64,000 bases of DNA from Litsea cubeba (lineage: Eukaryota; Streptophyta; Magnoliopsida; Laurales; Lauraceae). The DNA lies in the NCBI GenBank assembly GCA_012931725.1, contig CM022953.1, positions 29,829,453 through 29,893,452 on the forward strand, read 5' to 3'. Shown piece after piece: positions 57,211-64,000 of this stretch (its first letter is position 1; the number at the start of each line of letters is the position of its first letter). The notes beneath the pieces are model-generated. The model worked only from the letters and a program-made list of their open reading frames with translations, searched no databases and was not told where the DNA came from. The translations under genes and the position numbers were made by a program.

Positions 57211-57734
57211 TGCCAGCCATGTTAAGCCCCCACCCACAGCTTGCTTTAAGACATACCATTTCGTCCCCATCGTTTCTGCTTTATCTTCTTCTTCCAAAGC
57301 TTAACAATTATGTCTATTGTATTGAGCTCTAGCTTTTCAGATGCTCCAAACAAACACCGTCCGGAAAGGAAATAAACCTTCTGAGGTAGTTCGTAGATCA
57401 GTGAATTATGTTCCGGAGATATGGGGTGATCGCTTTGTTGCATCCTCTCCAGATAACTTGGTAAGAATGAATCAAGGCTGTTGAATGGTTGATTGAAGTG
57501 AAGTTTGAGCTTTGTGTGAATGTATGGAGTCCAAGGGCGTCTAAACTGAATGGTTTGGATCGAGCCACACATGAGTCAAGTGAATTCAACCTGATGGCAA
57601 CTCCCATGCAAACCTTGGCATGTATCATTTCATTGAAATATATTGGGGATTTGACAATTCAATGCCCTTTAGACGTTTAATCCCCAAATTCATGACTAAA
57701 AGCCACTAGATGTCACCAGAGTCATCAGACCTTG

Positions 57735-57782
57735 GATCCCATGATATCATGGGTTTTTAAAAACCCATGATATCATGGGATC
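57735..57782. repeat. Perfect 48-bp palindrome in TPS intron 1
   Basis: Two 24-bp halves, GATCCCATGATATCATGGG plus T5, mirrored by A5 plus the complement. Each half itself contains CCATGATATCATGG, a nested palindrome. A diverged third copy (CCATGATATCTTGGG) follows at about 57803. Confidence 0.95.
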
Positions 57783-58692
57783 TAAGTAACTTTTCAACTT
57801 TTACCATGATATCTTGGGCTTTTGGGATCCAAGGTAAAAAAAAAGTGAAAAAAAAAGGTGGAGACTAGAGTCCAACGACTCTGGTAACATTAGCTTACTT
57901 TCAGTCATGAACTTGGGATAAGAGTGTTTAAGGGTCATTCATATGTCAAATCCCCAAATATATTTGATCACCCGTCCAAGCTAAACTCCATTATGGTAGA
58001 TGGGCATCTAGTATAAGATCCTCTGAGGTTTTAACTCAAGACAAATTAGAGAGGTCCGGGGGGCCCATCTTTTAAAAATATAGAACCGTGATAAATAACT
58101 TCCTTTTGGATTAGCCCTGGTCCCATTTAGTAAGTATTCCCAACAACAATGTCCCACCGAATTCAAGTAAATTTGGGGTCCATTGACTGGCCCACTTAAA
58201 CCAAACTGGTATAATTAAGTTAGGTGATCGAGATTTGTATAATCCTTGAGAAGAGTTATAATAAGCCTAATAGCTAATATACCTGTTTCCATATCCTAAA
58301 GAAAAAGTGTGCAAGTGTGCTTGAGAAGAATTATAAGCCTAATTGCCTTCGTTTCTTTATCTATCCAAGTCGATGTTTTTTATTTATTTTTGGTATAAAA
58401 TCGGAGTCCATGACTTGTTGATTCAGAAACTTGATGCACAAACTCAACAAAGAGCTAATGAGTTGAAGGAAGAAGTGAGGAGAATGCTGAGGATTGTAGA
58501 CGATCATCTGCAAGAACAGAATTTGATCGACGCTGTCCAACGTCTAGGAGTGGCCTACCACTTTGAAGAAGAGATTGCACAAGCTCTACTCCGGATGTAC
58601 AAATCGGGGAGGGGTTATAGTGATGATTTGCATGCAGTTGCGCTTCAATTAATTTCGACTTTTGAGGCAAGAAGGTTACAATCTGTCACCCG

Positions 58693-60117
58693 GTAAGTAT
58701 TTTTTAATTTCCTCCATTCTTTTCATGAGTTAGATCCTCTGGCTTTTACAGCAGGAAGCTCTCTTTGAATTATTGGAATAGGACATCTGGAGGGTCTCTG
58801 TGCCTTGGTGGCCTTACGAGAAATGAGAGAGTTTTGAGTGATAGCCATCCGCACAAAGATTTGTAATCTATTAGATAATGTTGCTAGTTGTTTATTTTAG
58901 AACTATAAATGCATAGTTAACTGATAACATGGTTAGGTGTGGAAATATCTAATCCATTTTCTGGTGGCCTTAGAATCAAGATCTTATGTCAAACACAACT
59001 TCAAATGGATGGTAGATTTTATGAATAGCTAATTCTCAAAGGGCTTATATATTTGATGTAGCCTATTAACAGTAATATTAACCGCCTAAACTCTATCTAA
59101 GAGAGAGGGGGTATCGCTAATTCTCTCTTGGAAATTGACATTTTCATACTAGCCGACAGAGTGCTTCCTGTCGCAGAAAATTGACCTGTTCCATACATTA
59201 ACCTGCAGTGACAGGACCTGACCCAGCACTCTTGCGACCAAAATTGACCTTTTTGTACATTAACTTGCCCACGTGACTCGCACTAAGTAAATTTGGTGAT
59301 TGGCCGAGAAATTTCAGGTAGTGCCATCTAACCTACCTAATTGAGGTGGGCCTACAATTTTAGTGGAGCAGGTTTGAGCTTCATTTTTCTTGGCACTAAT
59401 AATATGTATGTCTGACCATCAAATATTTTTTGTGGACCCACATTGGTTTTTTTGGTGCCCCAACCAGTGACCTAAGAGAGCCTACACACGTAGGAATTGA
59501 AGCCAACACAAGTGGGATTGTGGGAAGAAGAGGCCACACACATGGGCCCATAATAGTTAATCATGAACATTTACCAGATAAAATAACACAAAAAAGACCA
59601 CTTATGAAAGGGTTAGACAGTTCAAGTCAAATTGACTCTCATGTCAGGTGTGATCGGAGGAACAGCAGGCTTGATATGAATTGGGCCTTAACCCATCTTC
59701 CTACTCAACCTGACCCATCAGCTCCGTAAGCTTTAAACCTGAAACGGAGGTGATTTGGAAAGGACTCTATATTTATCTAAAAAGTTTTAAGCAAATTAAC
59801 TACCTTTGACATAATATTATAGAACTAAAAATTTCTTATTCGTTTTATTAATGAAAGTTCTATTTATAAAGAATTTTTGGACCAATGATATAAGGTCCGA
59901 ACCTACCACATTCCGATCTAGGTGATCTAAAGATTCCTAATTGAAACAAAAAAGGCATTTTAAACTTCCTCATCCATCGATCTTGATGTGTGAATTTACT
60001 TGTTGAATCAACCTGGATGCTCATTGTGGGTTGCAGCATATGCTTTATTGATTAATCCATTTTACGTTCATTTCCAAATCAAAAAATTTATTGAGTTTCT
60101 TCGACATTGTGAACTAG
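58693..60117 (+). other. TPS intron 2
   Basis: 1425 bp, donor GTAAGT, acceptor AACTAG. AT-rich. No recognised element; an open 99-codon stretch (59430-59729) has no protein-like features. Confidence 0.65.
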
Positions 60118-60382
60118 ATGTATTCATGAAGTTTAAAGATGAAGAAGGAAGATTCAAGAGAACTCTAGCTGGTGACACGAGAAGTTTGCTTAGTTTATAT
60201 GAAGCAGCACATATGGGAACTCATGGAGAAAACATATTAAATGAAGCCATTGCTTTTACAAGAGAGCATCTTAACTCGGCACTCCCTTGTCTTAACCCAC
60301 CTTTTTGAACCCTGGTTGAGCTCGCACTTGAGCTACCTCTTCGTAAGCGCATAGAAAGGTTACAGACAAGTTATTACATCTC

Positions 60383-60740
60383 AATCTACCAAGAAGACAA
60401 GGACCGAAGTGATATCCTACTAGTATTTGCAAAGCGAGATTTCAATCTTTTGCAACTTTTGCATCAAGAAGAGCTAAGAGAAGTCTCAATGTAAGTTTTA
60501 TGAGCTTCACACAATAATCAAATAGAGATATAATTTTCATGAGCTATGGTAGATATTCTAATTAATCAATTTTCCATAGCTCATGAAAATTATATCTCTA
60601 TTTGATTAATGTGTGAAGCTCATAAAACTTACATTGAGACTTCTCTTAGCTCTTCTTGATGTAAAAGTTGCAAAAGATTGAAATCTCGCTTTGCAGACTC
60701 TAGTAGGATATCACTTCGGTCCTTGTCTTCTTGGTAGATT
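60383..60740. repeat. Inverted repeat of TPS exon 3 / intron 3
   Basis: Left arm about 60383-60549 (last 108 bp of exon 3 plus the start of intron 3) and right arm about 60577-60740, reverse-complementary with only a handful of mismatches. The spacer is about 27 bp. Transcription through it would give a long hairpin RNA. Confidence 0.93.
60577..60740 (-). pseudogene. Inverted TPS fragment, inner part
   Basis: Minus strand reads IYQEDKDRSDILLESAKRDF, NLLQLLHQEELREVSM, then the intron start GTAAGTTTTATGAGC. It is the inverted partner of the plus-strand exon 3 and is separated from its upstream part (63328-63458) by an L1. Confidence 0.9.
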
Positions 60741-63327
60741 TTTTTTTTTGCAATTTGGTAAATTTGTATTAAAGAAAGAAGAAGGGCAATTAAGGCCCTA
60801 GGAGAGGAGAAGAAAAAATACATCCAAAGGAAAATAAACAAAAGGCAACCTAAAACAGGAAGGGCACTGAACAAAACAGGAGGAGCACAAAATGCAGACG
60901 AAAGTAAAGGCTAACCAGCATGGAGAAACAGCTAAACCACAACTCCTCAACATTAAAGAACTGCTGAAAACTGATCAAGCCAGCTCCACCAACAAAACGA
61001 GCTACAACTGCAACTGGACAGAGAAGCATAACCAGCCAGCAGCACAAGTAACAACAGAGCCACAACTCTAATAGACACTGAGGCAACCATCAGTTGAACA
61101 GAGAAAGCTCCCCTGATAAACATTGCACAGCAAAACCAGCCAGCAGCAAGGAGGCAAGGAGAAGATCGTGCCAGAGCCCAACAGGGGGCTGCCCATACCA
61201 AACCCAACCAAAGCAGGACAATGAGCAGATAAACTAAGGTCAAGATTTGCAGCGGCAAGGAGAAGAAGCTAGTCCCAACTCCACAACACACAAGATCAGC
61301 TGAAATCATGTGAATGTAAATAACTGTGAAACTGCATTATCTAGATAGATGGTTCACCCAACAAAACAAAGCACTGGTTCCATAAGCCGCAACCAAACAA
61401 AACAACTTTGAAGAGGACTAAAGAAACTTCTTCTACAGAGACCAAATTGAAGGAATACTCTAAAACCAAAAGCTGACCAAAGCAGAAAAGGACAGCCGCA
61501 TCAAAGCAACACCTTCACTGCAAAGACCTCCCATGACAGCCTTTTTCTGAACCTCCCAGAGCTGTACAAAACCAGAAGAAGAGCAGGGCAGCAATGTGGC
61601 CAGACCTGGAAGAGCCTCCCTACTGATGATTCCAAAACAGAACCCACTAAGCCCAGCCACCTCCCACTAAAACCTATAATAGCAGCCAAACCAGAACTAG
61701 GAGCCAACCTGATAACTATAAACTGGGCTAGAATAACTCCCAAGGAGATTGAGGAGCATCCAAGAGAAACAAGAAACTGCCCAGCTAATCTCCCCACCCA
61801 AAGGACTTAAAGATAGGATGAGGAGGAGGAGACTTACATGAAGATGAAGAGAAGAGACCAGAGCATTTTTCAAAGAAGAGCTGCTGTGCCTTCATCAGGT
61901 TAGGCCTTTTTTACGATGCTTGGCTTCATTACGAAGGAACCAAAGAGTATAGATGGCTCGGAAGAAGATAGCTACTGCAGATGATCTTCCTTGGACATCT
62001 ACACCCTGGATTAGAGCTGTCCAAACCGTACAAGCTGAGAGAGGGGGAACAAGGGCAAATCCATGAAGACTTAGAAGCCAGGACCAAAGCTGATGAGCCA
62101 GGGAGCAGGAAAAGAAAAGATGATAGTCTGATTCCCTTTCACTGAGGCAGGAATAGCATCTGGAAGCCATGGAGCTCCCCACTTGCATTGCCTAAGAATC
62201 TGTGGGCGTTTTCCTAAGGAGGAGACGCCAGTTCATGAAACAAGAAAGCCTAGGATGGATGAAAGAGTTTCACACTATGCCACACCAATCCACTGCATCA
62301 CCTCTAGACCTCAGAGAATTCCAAGCAGATTTAAGAGACAGAGCCCCTGAAGCTGAACCTTGCCAAGAGAGTTTATCAGGGCCAGAGTGGCCTATGAGGG
62401 GGATTAGGTTGGTCTGCTGAAGAAGGTAGCTAAGAACTTCATCTGGAACAGAGGCTAGGATGATCCAGAAATTTCCTTGAATGAGGTCTTCCACCTTATC
62501 TTTGATAGAAAAATAAAGAAGAGAGAATCTTAGAGCAATAGATTCATTGTCAATCCATTTATGATGCCACAGCTGAATGGAATGGCCATTCCCCAGAGCC
62601 CAGCGGCTACCTTGCTGGAGGAGATTAGCTAGAGATCTTACCCTTTTCCAGATACACGATCCTGCCTTAGTGTTACCGAAAAACCAGATAGGATAATGCC
62701 TAAAGTATCTCCCACGGAACCAAGAGGCCTAGAGGGAATTTGAAGTGGCTGCGAACCATCCCAGTCTAAGCATAGAAGCATTGTTGAACTCCTACAAACG
62801 ACGAATTCCAAGACCTCCTTCAGCTTTTGGCAAACAAACCTTATCCCAAGACACCATATTACTCTTCATTTTGTCGGAGCTAGAAGACCACAAGAAGTTA
62901 CTCAAGAACCTTTCACTCTGAAGACAAGTTTTGGTGGGAATGGGCAAGACTAGGGAGATATAAAGAGGGAGAGAAGATAGCACATGCTTCATCATAATAA
63001 GCCTGCCTGCAAAGGAGAGGCAGTTTGCCTTCCAACCATCTAGCCTGCCTCTGATAGAATCGAGAAGATGATTGAAGTGGTAATGTCTTGAGGCACCAAA
63101 GAATATGGGGACTCCAAGGTAAACAGCAGGGAGATTGACCCTGGTGATTGGAAGAATTTCTGAAATCATTTGGGCCCTTCTGGCTAAACATTTGCCTATA
63201 TACAGACTACTCTTAAGGAGGTTGAAACTCTGGCCAGAAGAGGCTTGTATTTATGGAGCAGCGCTTGTAAGTGTCTCAGCCCAGGCTTGTAAGCTTTAAG
63301 GAAGAGCAGGATATCGTCAGCATAGAG
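60741..63327 (-). mobile_element. 5'-truncated L1 LINE inserted in the inverted TPS copy
   Basis: Minus strand. Begins at the RT catalytic box HLYADDILLF (about 63330-63300), then RT C-terminus, zf-RVT domain, about 1.1 kb of 3' UTR, and a poly(A) tail (plus T run, about 60739-60750) abutting the TPS fragment. It has no EN or upstream RT, so this is a typical dead-on-arrival insertion. The same TPS exon continues on both sides. Confidence 0.88.
61895..63327 (-). pseudogene. L1 ORF2 C-terminal part (RT tail and zf-RVT)
   Basis: HLYADDILLFLKA (about 63320), then after a frame change MISEILPITRVNLPAVYLGVP, FAGRLIMMKHVLSSLPLY and PKAEGGLGIRRL (63169-62792). Next comes SGPDKLSWQGSASGALSLKS (about 62390), and the zf-RVT knuckle CYSCLSERESDYHLFFSC (about 62155). 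It ends at 61895 (FLRNEAKHRKKGLT). There are a few frame breaks between segments. Confidence 0.85.
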
Positions 63328-63458
63328 ATGTGATAACTTGTTTGTAACCTTTCTATTCGCTTACAAAGAGGTAGCTCAAGTGCGAGCTCAACCACGGTTG
63401 AAAATGGTGGGTTAAGACAAGGGAGTGCCGACTTAAGATGCTCTCTTGTAAAGTCTTA
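63328..63458 (-). pseudogene. Inverted TPS fragment, outer part
   Basis: Minus strand reads TREHLKSALPCLNPPFSTVV, ELALELPLCKRIERLQTSYH. At the position of the plus-copy stop (60306) this copy has TCA (Ser). Homology ends at about 63458, where a plus-strand L1 begins. Confidence 0.9.
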
Positions 63459-64000
63459 TTCTTGAATTGTAGGGGAATTGCTAACCCCCTACCAAAAGAG
63501 CCCTTCATCACTTGGTCTCCTCAAAATCCCCGGATGTCATCTTCCTTTCTGAGCCAACCCCCCCCCACCCCCCGCCCCGCCCCGCCCAGCCCCACTCCTT
63601 GCTTTCTTCCTTAGGTTATGATGGTTTTTTCTCCAACAACACCCAATCAGTAGCCTCCGTTTGGTGCTTATTCAAATCCAATTCCACCCTGGACATCAAT
63701 CTCTCTGATTTCTCCTCCCAATTCCTTTCCATCTCTTTCTCCAATCCTTCCAATGCATCTAGGTGCCTTCTCACAGGTATCTATGCCTCCACAAATTACA
63801 TCCAGAGAAGGGACCTATTGGACTACATGATGGCTCAAGCTTCCACCAAGCTCCCTTGGTGTGCAATAGGTGACTACAACTCTATCATCTCTACTTCAGA
63901 AAAACTCAATCTCAGGCCTTCCCGCCTGATCCCAGACTTCCGACAATTGGTTATTGCCTCAGGCCTACAAGATATGGGCGACACGGGCAACAATTACACT
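63459..64000 (+). pseudogene. L1 LINE endonuclease, start (runs off right edge)
   Basis: Plus strand reads SLILNCRGI-like sequence, then NPLPKRALHHLV and SPDVIFLSEP (frame broken around a C-rich run at 63560-63585), then KLPWCAIGDYNSIISTSEKL, LIPDFRQLVIASGLQDMG. These are the N-terminal and central blocks of a plant L1 endonuclease. The rest is beyond the window. Confidence 0.8.

Larger units (their letters stand above)
57310..60490 (+). pseudogene. Terpene synthase pseudogene, exons 1-3 only
   Basis: Exon 1 57310-57460 (MSIVLSSSFSDAPNKHRPER, then RRSVNYVPEIW, an RRX8W motif, and GDRFVASSPDNL). Exon 2 58427-58692 (KLDAQTQQRANELKEEVRRM, RLGVAYHFEEEI, DDLHAVAL). Exon 3 60118-60490 (DVFMKFKDEEGRFKRTLAGD, LLSLYEAAHMGTHGE, REHLNSALPCLNPPF, then LVELALELPLRKRI, YYISIYQEDKDR, FNLLQLLHQEELREVS). 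Boundaries match canonical TPS exons. There is no plastid transit peptide before RRX8W, so the ancestor was probably a cytosolic TPS-a type. Lesions: one extra A near 57370; a 4-bp AATT duplication near 58651; TGA for TCA at 60306-60308. The DDXXD-bearing exons are absent. Confidence 0.92.

Noticed and set aside
57246..57572. 108-codon minus-strand ORF over TPS exon 1
   Set aside because: Antisense shadow of the plus-strand RRX8W exon, which has clear splice structure.
61501..61797. Hydrophobic minus-strand ORFs at 60.8-61.8 kb
   Set aside because: They lie in the long 3' UTR of the L1 after the zf-RVT end. The composition is biased and no family is recognisable.
1..64000. tRNA, rRNA or organelle insertions
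   Set aside because: None recognised. The only tRNA-like signals are retrotransposon primer sites and the weak SINE B box.

Overview
The window is plant nuclear DNA, almost certainly from an angiosperm with a repeat-rich genome. The evidence is Ty1/Copia and Ty3/Gypsy LTR retrotransposons, plant-type L1 and RTE LINEs, hAT- and Mutator-type MITEs, a CASP-like gene and a terpene synthase gene with plant exon structure. The LTR and LINE styles suggest a woody magnoliid or early-diverging eudicot, but that is only an impression. No bacterial, organellar or CRISPR features were seen.

Layout. 1-10.8 kb: an old minus-strand L1 LINE cut up by a minus-strand Copia element (A, running off the left edge), a complete plus-strand Copia element (B, 2491-8728, TSD AGGAG) and an unclassified 300-bp insert. 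Copia-B itself carries a 788-bp TIR element (8-bp TSD). 10.8-19.9 kb: a cluster of non-autonomous hAT-type elements with 8-bp duplications, several nested in one another, plus a Mutator-type MITE, RTE and L1 LINE remnants and a possible SINE. 19.9-20.6 kb: three phase-compatible exons of a plus-strand host gene (P-loop/GTPase-like). 21.5-37.5 kb: a nest of three Copia elements. Old minus-strand C (about 15% LTR divergence) has D (about 1%) in its 3' LTR, and D has E (identical LTRs) in its reverse transcriptase. This nest sits in what looks like an 18.7-kb intron, because a phase-0 membrane-anchor-like exon follows at 39337. 41.3-44.0 kb: a well-formed three-exon CASP-like membrane protein gene on the minus strand.

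45.8-52.6 kb: a gag-only Gypsy-type element arranged LTR-internal-LTR-internal-LTR between one pair of 5-bp TSDs. Each internal region has an intact 359-aa gag ORF and a 78-bp minisatellite. A related solo LTR lies at 55462-56243. 57.2-64 kb: a terpene synthase pseudogene (exons 1-3, three disabling lesions, no catalytic C-terminal exons). It runs into an inverted partial copy of its own exon 3 and intron 3, forming a hairpin with arms of about 165 bp. A 5'-truncated L1 has inserted into the inverted copy, and a second, plus-strand L1 begins beside it.

Only the CASP-like gene looks like an intact host gene. The P-loop gene may be functional if its giant intron is spliced. The terpene synthase locus is a pseudogene whose hairpin could make small RNAs (inference). 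I found no new enzymatic system. The most interesting objects are the terpene synthase hairpin, the three-LTR gag element, and the group of small transposons sharing CANNGTT ends but carrying different subterminal palindromic words.
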